Source: Oscillospiraceae bacterium Marseille-Q3528
GTDB lineage: Bacteria > Bacillota > Clostridia > Lachnospirales > Lachnospiraceae
Assembly (NCBI GenBank): GCA_018223385.1
Contig: JAGTTR010000016.1
Coordinates: forward strand, 37,870 to 101,869
DNA length: 64,000 nt
Reading direction: 5' to 3'
Positions 41,434-49,900 of this stretch are shown here, piece after piece. The position numbers and the translations under genes are program-made. The notes below the pieces were generated by a model that was not told the origin of the DNA, searched no databases, and was given only the letters and a program-made list of their open reading frames with translations. The first letter of the stretch is position 1, and each line of letters opens with the position of its first letter.

Positions 41434-42012
41434 CTAAATGAATTTTAACAGCTGATGCAGGATATGCGGTTCTTTTCCGGAAAACGGAAGGGTGAGTCGT
41501 CGATCGAAAGGTTTGAAATGGTTTTCTTTGTAGAATTGCAGAAGAAAAGGATTGTCTTCGCATTCCAGAAATTCCATAACACCACCGATAGAATATTGCA
41601 GATTTGAAACTGTGTCCAGGGCAAGGTCAAGAAGCACAGATCCTGAGATTTGTTTTTCCTTTGGTAAGGAATAATTTTTGCCTAGCTGTGCGATCAGATA
41701 GGCGGAAGTGACATAACTTTGCGCATCTTTATCAAGAATACTTGTACGGGACAGTTTTTTGGCTGTCGTCTTACTGATATTTGCTAAAAGAACCGAAATA
41801 GGCTTGATCGCCAGAGAAAAATAGCCTGCCAGAGAATCATCGGAAATATCAAAGACCAGATACGTGACCGACTGGTCCTTTTTGGTAAATTCTATCGCGT
41901 GATGTCGCAGAAAATATTCTACCTGAGGATTCTGTGGACAGGAGAATTCGGAAAGCAGCATGCACAGATTATTTTCAGTATGCGCATGGCTCAAATATTC
42001 CCGAATGTTCAC
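41434..42012 (-). CDS. GNAT acetyltransferase, probable toxin of a toxin-antitoxin pair
   Basis: 192 aa from a GTG start. The GNAT fold is suggested by strand YLVFDISDDSLAGYFSLAI, AYLIAQLGKNYS in place of the acetyl-CoA loop region, and the end FLECEDNPFLLQFYKENHFKPF, the classic last helix and strand. Size and layout fit the TacT/AtaT-like tRNA-acetylating toxins. A 62-aa protein lies 11 nt upstream on the same strand, and there is no good ribosome site of its own, so translation is probably coupled. The AT content is visibly higher than in the surrounding genes, indicating acquisition. The toxin role is inference. Confidence 0.72.
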   Translation of the reverse strand: MNIREYLSHAHTENNLCMLLSEFSCPQNPQVEYFLRHHAIEFTKKDQSVTYLVFDISDDSLAGYFSLAIKPISVLLANISKTTAKKLSRTSILDKDAQSYVTSAYLIAQLGKNYSLPKEKQISGSVLLDLALDTVSNLQYSIGGVMEFLECEDNPFLLQFYKENHFKPFDRRLTLPFSGKEPHILHQLLKFI

Positions 42013-42022
42013 AACATAATGG

Positions 42023-42211
42023 TTAGCGGTTGTGATTTATTTTCCACCTTTTCATACGGGCTGCGATTTCCACCGGATCTTTCAGCTCCAAATAAGGAAC
42101 ATCGCTCTTGGGACGAGGATCAAGCGCAGACTGTTCAAGAGCATTCACAAAACGCTCAACGGCTTCTGGATCAGAAATGACAAAGTTATGTGTAATACTC
42201 GATTCGGCCAT
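42023..42211 (-). CDS. Small protein upstream of the GNAT gene, probable antitoxin
   Basis: 62 aa from the ATG at 42211, 10 nt after CAGGAGG. Sequence begins MAESSITHNFVISDPEAVERF, with a helix-prone middle and a charged C-terminus (AARMKRWKINHNR) that could contact the toxin. No standard DNA-binding motif is obvious, apart from a possible ribbon-helix-helix-like start. Function assigned only by position and size. Confidence 0.65.
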   Translation of the reverse strand: MAESSITHNFVISDPEAVERFVNALEQSALDPRPKSDVPYLELKDPVEIAARMKRWKINHNR

Positions 42212-42246
42212 AAATAACACCTCCTGTGTTCTCTGTCTGTGAAATC

Positions 42247-42275
42247 AGTATAGGCGCTTATTTTAGAAAATGCAA
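42247..42275 (-). promoter_or_regulatory. Promoter of the GNAT toxin-antitoxin pair
   Basis: On the minus strand TTGCAT (complement of 42270-42275) and TATACT (complement of 42247-42252), spacer 17 nt. Confidence 0.65.
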
Positions 42276-42298
42276 TGTCTAATTTTGTCGAATCAGTA

Positions 42299-42865
42299 TT
42301 ATTTCAGCCGAATGACCAGCACTGGTTTGGGTGGGTGATTGGGCCGGTTCAGGTAGGTGGAAGCGATGACCAGATACGTTTTGGGATCCAGGGTGGAAAG
42401 ATAGCGGAGCACCGCATCGTGCTCCTCAAAGCCGGTATCACCGCCCTGATAAATGCAGATGGTCATGAGGCCTCCCTTTTTCAGCAGAGGAAGGCCTGCT
42501 GCGATGGCAGGCAGGGTCGTAGCAGCGTTGGTGGCGATGGCATGTCCGCCGCCGGGCAGATATCCCAGATTGAAGGTGATGCAGCTGACTGTGCCGGGTA
42601 TGGCGTACTGGTCTATGTGTTCGTGACTATCCAGAACAAGACGCACCCGGTCGATGAGCCACTGCGCACGCAGAAGCTTCCCGGCAGCGTCCAGTGCACT
42701 TTGCTGGATGTCCAGACCGATGACCTGACCGTCAGCACCGACGAGAGAGGCGAGAAATGCCGTGTCGTGGCCGTTGCCTGTGGTTGCATCGATACACAGG
42801 TCACCGGGAGAAATTTGCAGGGAAAGAAAATGATGACACCAGTCGGTGACAGAAAGATTGTCCAT
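42299..42865 (-). CDS. rRNA methylase-like SAM methyltransferase (YtqB type)
   Basis: 188 aa from the ATG at 42865 after GGAGGT. SAM-binding strand CIDATTGNGHDTAFLASLV, acidic strand VIGLDIQQSAL, motif IV FNLGYLPGGGH. This is the small YtqB/putative rRNA methylase family; the actual substrate in B. subtilis relatives is not firmly established. Its ribosome site directly abuts repeat copy A3. Confidence 0.87.
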   Translation of the reverse strand: MDNLSVTDWCHHFLSLQISPGDLCIDATTGNGHDTAFLASLVGADGQVIGLDIQQSALDAAGKLLRAQWLIDRVRLVLDSHEHIDQYAIPGTVSCITFNLGYLPGGGHAIATNAATTLPAIAAGLPLLKKGGLMTICIYQGGDTGFEEHDAVLRYLSTLDPKTYLVIASTYLNRPNHPPKPVLVIRLK

Positions 42866-42870
42866 AATAC

Positions 42871-42950
42871 CTCCGTTCGTTCGATAACGATACAAGAAAA
42901 GGAAATGCCGTCTGTCGACGTCGCTTCCTTTTCTTTTGCGCTCATTATAT
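42871..42950 (-). repeat. SR-A element, copy A3 (long hairpin only)
   Basis: AAGAAAAGGAA (42894-42904) pairs with TTCCTTTTCTT (42925-42935), tip GACGTCG, preceded by GTTCGTTCG and followed by GCGCTCATTATATCATGA. It is the hairpin half of SR-A without the three-way junction. Confidence 0.75.
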
Positions 42951-42954
42951 CATG

Positions 42955-43448
42955 AACCCGCACAGCCACTCAGGTTCCACGCGCTATCGCGCTCTACTGC
43001 CTGCTATCGCAGGCGGAACCTTCGTTAATGGCTTGTGAAAAACAAATGTCTGCTCACGCAGCCGCTTGTTTTTCCCTACGCGCATTATATCATGATTCGC
43101 ACTATTTACTTAACACTGCTTTTAGACGCAGGTTCCCCGCACTGCCGTGCTCTGTTGCCTGCTGCCGCAGGCGGAACCTTCGTTAATGGCTTGTGAAAAA
43201 CAAATGTCTGCTCACGCAGCCGCTTGTTTTTCTCTGCGCACATTATATCATGATTCGCACGTTCCGTGCTTGACGCTGCTTTTAAACTCAGGTTCCCCGC
43301 ACTGCCGTGCTCTGTTGCCTGCTATCGCAGGCGGAACCTTCGTTAATGGCTTGTGAAAAACAAATGTCTGCTCACGCAGCCGCTTGTTTTTCCCTGCGCA
43401 CATTATATCATGATTCGCACTGTTGTGCTTAACACGATTTTACTGCGA
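42955..43448 (-). repeat. Three tandem SR-A elements, copies A4-A6 (period about 159 bp)
   Basis: Fills most of the 660-bp gap 42866-43524. Each unit has outer stem GGTTCC/GGAACC (42973/43015, 43131/43173, 43291/43333). It encloses a GC-rich hairpin (GCGC-tatc-GCGC in the first) and GCCTGC-tatc-GCAGGC, then CTTCGTTAATGGC and a second hairpin with arms AAACAA/TTGTTT. Units start 158 and 160 bp apart and are about 90% alike. No protein-coding sequence is plausible here; 43449-43524 shows nothing else. Confidence 0.85.
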
Positions 43449-43524
43449 TGAAAAACGTCGAATAATGACACATAAAGCCGAACGGTTGTCGTTGACTACA
43501 GCGGGAAGTAGTTATACTATGGAA

Positions 43525-43917
43525 TTAGAGAATGCCTTTTGCCTTGAATCGCAGGAATTCAAAATGGAGCCGGGCATCAGAGCGCAGCTGCTCAGGAAGA
43601 TCGAAATAGATGTTCAGATAATCCAGATCCATCTGTGTGCAGGAACGCTTCTTGTCGCTCTCCTGTGCGCTCTTTTGAAGATAATCAGAAGTGGCGTCTC
43701 TTGCAATGTCAGAGTGATCATTCACGAGATCATCCAGTCTGATGCGGTACAGTTTCGCCAGGGCTCTAAGCGTTTTCAGATCCGGAGTTCGGGTTCCGCG
43801 TTCATAATTGGAATAGGTTTGCCGCTGAATATTCAGATATTTTGCGATGTCTTCCTGCGTGTAATGATACAGCTTACGGTATTTTACCAGCTGTGATCCC
43901 AGAACTTCATTATCCAA
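43525..43917 (-). CDS. XRE-family transcriptional regulator
   Basis: 130 aa from a TTG at 43917, which follows GGGAGGTGAG. N-terminal Cro/C1 helix-turn-helix: LVKYRKLYHYTQEDIAKYLN, QRQTYSNYERGTRTP. The C-terminal half (from about 75) has no recognised domain but contains several aromatic residues in LDYLNIYFDLPEQLR. Probably controls a nearby gene such as the divergent 44080 gene; this is inference. Confidence 0.85.
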   Translation of the reverse strand: MDNEVLGSQLVKYRKLYHYTQEDIAKYLNIQRQTYSNYERGTRTPDLKTLRALAKLYRIRLDDLVNDHSDIARDATSDYLQKSAQESDKKRSCTQMDLDYLNIYFDLPEQLRSDARLHFEFLRFKAKGIL

Positions 43918-43962
43918 GAGCTCACCTCCCTGTCGATAGTTTATCTTAAAGCATATCCGCTT

Positions 43963-43992
43963 TTGTCAGAATGTATCCTCCCACATTATAGC
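43963..43992 (+). promoter_or_regulatory. Possible promoter of the 81-aa gene
   Basis: TTGTCA (43963-43968) and TATAGC (43987-43992), spacer 18 nt, in the divergent region next to the XRE gene. Confidence 0.45.
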
Positions 43993-44079
43993 AACCGGGG
44001 AGAAAAATATCTTGGGAGGCAACGAAAAGTAGCTGAAATACAGGTAAAAGCAACGAAATGATGCAAAGGAGGAAATGAT

Positions 44080-44325
44080 ATGACGGAAAAGGAAATGGTA
44101 GATTTTGTAGTGAAGCACGCGCATGATACAGATGAGGCGATAAGAGAACAGGTTCGGAAATGCTGGGAGCTGATCGTGGTCAGAGGCAGGCAGCTGGAGA
44201 AGAATGCTGTGCATGTTGTCGTGCCGGAAGGCGGGCTGACGCCGCAGCAGATGCTGGATGTGCTTCTTGCAAAGATTGAAAGAGACGGGATAGAATCCGT
44301 GGCAGAGACGATGTCTGCAGAGTAA
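44080..44325 (+). CDS. Hypothetical 81-aa protein
   Basis: 81 aa, with a strong CAAAGGAGGAAATG ribosome site. Charged, mostly helical in appearance: MTEKEMVDFVVKHAHDTDEAI, then VHVVVPEGGLTPQQMLDVLLAKIERDG. No membrane segment or known motif. It is divergent from an XRE regulator, which may control it. Not recognised. Confidence 0.6.
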   Translation: MTEKEMVDFVVKHAHDTDEAIREQVRKCWELIVVRGRQLEKNAVHVVVPEGGLTPQQMLDVLLAKIERDGIESVAETMSAE

Positions 44326-44389
44326 ACGGCCATACAGGGATGCTGCATGGCCGTCCCCCCGATCCTAAGTACGGCTTTTTCGCTGATTG

Positions 44390-44719
44390 TTATTTGTTCA
44401 GATACGCATGCATAAAGGCATCAATGATCAGACGCACAGATGGCGGCGTCTTCCGATAGGTGTCTATATGCGACTGCTCCGATAGATTCAGATCGCATGG
44501 ATTCAGCTGCTCGTATTTTCTGGGATTGTCTGAATTTCCGATGAGATAATCCACAGAAGTTTCGAAAAAGCGGGACAATAAGATCAATGTCCGGATATCG
44601 GGCTCGGCCAGATCATTTTCATATTTATAAATCGCCTGCTGCGTGACACCGATCTGTTCACCAAGCTTTTGCTGACTGAGCTGGCGGTCTTCACGCAGTG
44701 TTTTCAAATTTTTGACCAA
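44390..44719 (-). CDS. XRE-family transcriptional regulator
   Basis: 109 aa from a TTG at 44719, after GGAGG. Helix-turn-helix in LREDRQLSQQKLGEQIGVTQQAIYKYENDLAEP (residues about 7-40). SVDYLIGNSDNPRKY follows, typical for these small repressors, and then a short helical tail. A perfect 18-bp palindrome overlaps its predicted promoter, so autoregulation is likely. Confidence 0.87.
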   Translation of the reverse strand: MVKNLKTLREDRQLSQQKLGEQIGVTQQAIYKYENDLAEPDIRTLILLSRFFETSVDYLIGNSDNPRKYEQLNPCDLNLSEQSHIDTYRKTPPSVRLIIDAFMHAYLNK

Positions 44720-44779
44720 ATGACACGGCCTCCTTCCTGCTACTGTTTATTGTAGCAAGAAAGGGGAATACTACGTAAA

Positions 44780-44807
44780 ACTATAACGTTGTCGAATTCG
44801 ACAACAA
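44780..44807 (-). promoter_or_regulatory. Promoter with 18-bp palindromic operator for the XRE gene
   Basis: On the minus strand TTGTTG (complement of 44802-44807) and TATAGT (complement of 44780-44785), 16-nt spacer. A perfect palindrome GTTGTCGAA/TTCGACAAC covers 44788-44805, between and partly over the hexamers. It lies within the last codons of the CYTH gene. Confidence 0.6.
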
Positions 44808-45278
44808 AAAAGATTTATCGACAAGAGATTCCCGGGGAAGCCTGCTTAAAGTACTGTTGTGATACGCCGTGGAAAATGTCACTTCCTGCCCGAACCAGTC
44901 GGGAGGCGTGAAGCGCCGGGCAGCCGTCTCGTCCGGGAACTCCACCTCGGCCAGGCAGAGTGGATCAAAGGGGGCATCGAAGACATCTAGTTCTGCGGTC
45001 AGACCATCGGAAAGGGGAATGAGATAGCGCTTTTTGCTGATCAGATTCCCGTCTGCTTTGGGGAGCAGGTGCTCGTAGGCTTCCGCGGTGAGAGGCAGGT
45101 TGTATTCTTCCCGTACCATAAGGCCTTTGGATTTATAAGTGAGATAATAGGAGTTGTCTTCCCGACGGATGCGGATCACCGGATCTGTATTCAGGTACGC
45201 CTGCTGGATCAGATGGAAGGGGTAGGATTCGGGGGAAAAGGGCAGCTGCCGAATCAGATATTTGCGTTCGATTTCCAT
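44781..45278 (-). CDS. CYTH-domain protein
   Basis: 165 aa. Begins with the signature EIERKYLI and continues with alternating charged strands of the CYTH triphosphate tunnel: VIRIRREDNSYYLTYKSKG, EEYNLPL, KKRYLIPL, AELDVFD, CLAEVEFPDE. CYTH enzymes hydrolyse triphosphates (thiamine triphosphate, inorganic triphosphate) or act as class IV adenylate cyclases; the substrate here is unknown. AGGAGG precedes the ATG. Confidence 0.92.
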   Translation of the reverse strand: MEIERKYLIRQLPFSPESYPFHLIQQAYLNTDPVIRIRREDNSYYLTYKSKGLMVREEYNLPLTAEAYEHLLPKADGNLISKKRYLIPLSDGLTAELDVFDAPFDPLCLAEVEFPDETAARRFTPPDWFGQEVTFSTAYHNSTLSRLPRESLVDKSFLLSNSTTL

Positions 45279-45400
45279 AGAAAATCCTCCTGAAAATGGG
45301 GATATTCCTGCAGATAAATTTTTATGGGATCATAAGATCTGTCCGCAGGAACATACAAGTGAACGGGAACATATATGAAGTATAGCCTCAAAGACAGCAT

Positions 45401-45429
45401 TTGACAAGCGCCTGGGCAGATGATATAAT
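45401..45429 (+). promoter_or_regulatory. Consensus promoter of the kinase/Ig-protein operon
   Basis: TTGACA (45401-45406), 17 nt, TATAAT (45424-45429): perfect sigma-A promoter about 70 nt before the start codon. Confidence 0.85.
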
Positions 45430-45501
45430 CATGTCATCTCATTTGCGGGTTCTCCGCAGATTACTTCCACAACAAACAAATAAATAGTGACAGGAGTAAG
45501 T

Positions 45502-46947
45502 ATGCCCGAAAGAATCATAGCGGGCCGTTACGAGGTACTTGACATGTGCGGGAAAGGCGGCACTGCGCAGGTGTTTTTGGTGCGCCGCCGTAGGGATCAG
45601 AAGCTGTTTGCGGCGAAGGTCATACATGCCGGTATGCCTTTTACGGACGGCCAGCGGGAAGGGGCGCTTTTGCGCCGGATAAAGGATCGCGCTGTCCCAA
45701 CGCTGGAGGAGTGCTTTGTCTGGGAGGGACAGTGCGTGCTCATCATGGAATGGCGCCCGGGAAAAACGCTGGAGCAGAGGATACAGGAGGACGGCGGCCT
45801 GGGGCTGTGGGAGACACTGTGCCTAGGCATTCGTCTGGCCGGGCTGCTTCAAAAGTTGCATGGGAAGAAGCCTTCGATTTTTTATCTGGATCTGAAGCCT
45901 TCCAACATTTTGCTGAGGCCTGTAAGAGGAAAGGCAGCGCCGGTCAGCCGGTTTGAGGCTCTCGTGGATTTCGGGTGCGCCAGGGAGGCGGACGAAGACG
46001 GTAACCTGCGGGCCACCGGCATGGGGACGGAAGGGTTTGCAGCACCGGAGCAGCGCCTGGCCGGGCAGACCGTGACAGCGGCGGCGGATGTGTACGGGCT
46101 GGCGGCAACGCTGTCCTATGCGGCGGCCAGTCTGCACAGAAGCAAACGGCTGCAGGCGGTAGTGGAACGGGCACTCGCACCGGATCCGAAGGATCGGTAT
46201 CCTTCCATGGGGGCATTTCACCGGGCGCTGTGTCGATGTGTGCCGGACTGCTTTTTACCGTGCTTTTTCAGGAAAAAGAGACGGGGCCTGCTGCTGACCG
46301 TAACTGTCGTGTTCCTGCTTACGGGGGCCGGTGTCAGACAGTGGACGGTGAACCGATGGAAACAGGACATCATGGACTGCTTTGCCGGGGAGTTTGATGC
46401 AGACAGGGAAGATCAGCTGTACAGGCTGCTGGAACAGCCGCCGTGGTCGGGAAGCACAGCGGCAGATGTGCTGGAGAAGGACAAGACGTTTTGCCTGGAA
46501 CTGGGGCAAAGACTCTGGCGGCAGGAGACGGGCGTTTCTGCCAGAAAAGAGAGCTGTCGGTGGCTGGAACTTGGTGCGGCGGAGGAAGCGGAAAAAGAGA
46601 GGTACCGGTGCCTGGAAAACTATTATCGCTGCCTGGAAATGGGACAGAAGCCGAAAGTACAGGAGACAATGGAGGCGCTGGAAGCGCTGTCCTGGATGGT
46701 TTCCGCCCGAGAGGATGCACTTCTGCCGGTGACAGCGAAGGAATTGCTGCGCTGCGTGTATGCGCTGCCGGGGGAACAGCTGCAGACGGATCAGGTGGCT
46801 GCAATACTGGAGAAGCTGTGCCGGAGGCTTGCCGACGGGCAGCTGAGGGGAAAACGAGCGCAGGGAGAACAGGAGCTGGAAGAAATCAGAGCCACGGCGG
46901 AGGAACTGCTGGAACTGTCACGAAGGGGGAGAAACACATTTGAATAA
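45502..46947 (+). CDS. Membrane Ser/Thr protein kinase
   Basis: 481 aa from the ATG at 45502; CAGGAG is correctly spaced before it. Kinase domain about 1-250: Gly-rich loop CGKGGTAQVFLV, ATP lysine K39 in FAAKVI, catalytic loop FYLDLKPSNILL (Asp and Asn kept, but Tyr and Leu replace His and Arg of HRD), LVDFGCA for DFG, and GTEGFAAPEQ for APE. A membrane span at about 262-280 is followed by some 200 extracytoplasmic residues without PASTA domains, rich in Glu, Arg and Cys. The start of the Ig-like surface protein gene overlaps its end by 8 nt, so the two are co-expressed and perhaps work together as sensor and signal protein. Confidence 0.9.
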   Translation: MPERIIAGRYEVLDMCGKGGTAQVFLVRRRRDQKLFAAKVIHAGMPFTDGQREGALLRRIKDRAVPTLEECFVWEGQCVLIMEWRPGKTLEQRIQEDGGLGLWETLCLGIRLAGLLQKLHGKKPSIFYLDLKPSNILLRPVRGKAAPVSRFEALVDFGCAREADEDGNLRATGMGTEGFAAPEQRLAGQTVTAAADVYGLAATLSYAAASLHRSKRLQAVVERALAPDPKDRYPSMGAFHRALCRCVPDCFLPCFFRKKRRGLLLTVTVVFLLTGAGVRQWTVNRWKQDIMDCFAGEFDADREDQLYRLLEQPPWSGSTAADVLEKDKTFCLELGQRLWRQETGVSARKESCRWLELGAAEEAEKERYRCLENYYRCLEMGQKPKVQETMEALEALSWMVSAREDALLPVTAKELLRCVYALPGEQLQTDQVAAILEKLCRRLADGQLRGKRAQGEQELEEIRATAEELLELSRRGRNTFE

Positions 46948-49900
46948 AAGAAGATGGAAAAGAGTGCTGATGGGCGGGATGCTGATGGTTTTTCTGTGGG
47001 GAAAGTGCGGCGCAGGCTCCCGGGCGGAAGCACCGGTTCCTTGGTTGGACGGGATGTGGCTGAACGGGAAAACCATGGAGGAGATCGAACCATATTTTGG
47101 GGCGGAACCCATTTGCCTGAATGTGCATATGCAGGAGGAGCAGGCAGTGAAGGCGGTAGTGCTTGCAGGAGAGGAGGAGACCACGGTTCCGCTTGTATAT
47201 GAGGCGCAGGAGGATGGCTGGGCGGCAGAGGCGGTACTCTCTCCGGAAGAAGGCTGCTGGCGGTTTTGTCTTCTGTGGGAAAAAGAAGACGGAAGCGAGG
47301 AAACACTCTATGAAAGCGAGGATTTTATTCTGGATCGGACAGCGCCGGAGGCAGAGGTGTGGGTCACAAAACAGGGAGCGGGTCAGACGGAAGATGGAGA
47401 AAAACCGGCAGACGACGGATCATCGGAGGATGGCGGACAATCGTCGGGTGGCGGGCAGTCAGTTCCTGATGCGGAAGCAGGTGCCGGAGAAGCCGCTTCG
47501 CTGTCTGTGGGAATCCGGGTGCGGGAGCTGCACTGGGACCCGTCCCTGGCGGCTATCTGTCTGAACCGGCTGCGCTGTGGGGAAGAGCAGGGGCAGCCGG
47601 AAGATCCTGACGGTGAAGCATTTGCCGGGGCAGCGTCTCCTGACGGAAAAGAGGAACCGGAACCGTCCGCGGACGGCGTCTGGCAGGAGGTTGAGGAAGG
47701 CGTCTGGGAGTGGCAGAAAAACATACAGGAGGAGGGAAACTGGCAGATTGATTTTCAGACGGTGGATCTGGCCGGGAATCTCTCTTCGCCGGTCAGCACC
47801 GGGGAGACATTGGACTGGAGCGCACCGCAGCTTTTGGATACTGCTTTTACGGCGGACGGAACGCCGGTCAGTGCGGAAGCGCAGGAGACCATGGTGTGCC
47901 GGGAACGACTGGAAGGGCGACTTTTGCTGGAGGATCTGTGGAGTGGGGTGGCTGCCTGCCATGTCTGGATGCAGAAAGAGGGAGAAGAACGGCAGCTGGT
48001 GAAAGACTGGACGGCAGAGAACCCTGTGGCCCGGGCGGAGATTTCCTTTTCCCTGACAGAAGAAGGACAGTGGACGCTGTTGGCGCTGGCCCGGGACGGG
48101 GAGGGAAACGTCTGGAAGGAAGAAAGAGAGCTGGGCGTCGTACAGATGGATGCCCGGGCGCCTCTGGCGGGGCTGTCTGTCAGCGGCACGTCCGGGGAGA
48201 ACGGCTTCTATACCGGGGAGGGCAGGCTGCATCTGGAGGCGTCGGACACCGGCAGCGGACTGGAGAAGATGCAGCTTCTGGCCGACGGCGATCCGGTGGC
48301 GACATTTTCCTGTGAGGGGAAAGTACGGCAGCAGGAGACGGTGGACATTCCGGAGGCTTATGAGGGGATCCACCAGTGGACGCTGCAGGTGTGGGATGTG
48401 GCCGGAAACCGCAGCACTGCGGCAGAGGAAGTGCGTCTGGATGGAACCGCGCCCCGGGTGGAGCTGGAGACGGAAGCGCTGCCCTGTAAAACCAGGGGAT
48501 GCTATGCCAGTCCCCGGAAGATCCGGATCCGGGTGGGGGAAGCCTTTGCGGAAACACCCTGTCAGGTGGATCTGTACCGGCAGGGGACATACTGGCGGAG
48601 TGTGTCATGCGAAAGGACAGATGCGGACGAATACGAGGGGGCGGTTCTGGCGGAAGAGGAAGGCAGCTATGACGTGGAGGCTGTCTGCCGGGATCTGGCC
48701 GGGAATACGGGAAAAGCCGGGCTGGCGGAACCCTTTGTCATCGACCGGACGGCACCGGAGATTACGGTGACCTGGGAGGAGCCGCCGGAAGGCGGCCGGG
48801 AAAAGGACGGTGTTTTGTACTGCAGGGGTCCGCGGTATGCCCACATTTGTGTGACGGATGATTTTCCGGATGAGAAGGACATTTCCTGTGTGGTGGAAAA
48901 AGATGGGGTGCAGACCGTGCAGCGGCTGTCCTTTACAGGGAATGGGAGGAAGCGGCAGGCCAGACTCCGGTTGGAAGAAGAGGGCACCTGCCGGCTGTTC
49001 CTGTCGGCCCGGGATCTGGCGGGCAATCAGGCGGTGCCTTATGAAAGTGAGCAATTCGTGCTGGACAACACCCCGCCCACGCTTTCTTTTGACCGGGGAC
49101 AGACAGATACGGCTTCGGGAGAGCGTACCGTAGCGCCCCGGGTGCAGGCGGCTGATCTGCATGCAATGGAACAGGGACTGACGGTGCACCTGTACCGCAC
49201 GGGAAATGCGCCGGGGCAGATTTGGCAGGAGGACAGCCCGCTGTATTTACCGGGGACATATGCGTGGGAGAAAACGGAAAATTCCTTTGTCTATGGCGCC
49301 TGGCCGCTGCAGCAGCGTCTGGACGGCTGTTATCGGCTGGAAGCCAGGGCAGAGGATCTGGCCGGGAACGTGCAGCAGGAAAGCTGGGATTTCACCGTGA
49401 ACCGATTTGGCTCGGTGTTTGTGTTCGGACAGGCGCTCTTGCAGGCAGGACAGCAATATTATGTGAACGAGAAGCCGGACGTTGTGATCCGGGAATTCAA
49501 TCCGAATCGTATCGTTTCCAGAAAAATCTTGCTGGAATGTGATGCGGGGATCCGGGTACTGAAGGAGGGGCAGGACTATGTGACAGAGCAGATGCACGCT
49601 GCCGGGCAGTGGAGTAGTTATCTCTATCGGCTGCGTCCGGAGGTGCTGGCCTGGGACGGCGGGTACCGCCTCAGCGTCCACACGACCGATCAGGCGGGCA
49701 ACTCCATGGACACGCGCAGGCAGAAGGAGCTGGCCTTCTTTCTGGATCGGGAAGCGCCGGAGATCACGGTTGAGCAGACAAAAGAAAAGCATCTGTCGGG
49801 CGCCAGCACCCTGCTGGTTTCGATGAAAGATCTTTCCGGCGTACAGCGGGCCGCTTTTCAGATTGACGGCAAAGACAAAGTGGTCTATGAAAGGGAGGAG

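Noticed and set aside
42955..43448. CRISPR array
   Set aside because: The units are about 159 bp and similar over their whole length; there are no short repeats with unique spacers and no cas genes.
41434..45278. Prophage or integrative element
   Set aside because: There are no integrase, excisionase, terminase or conjugation genes; only small accessory genes are present.
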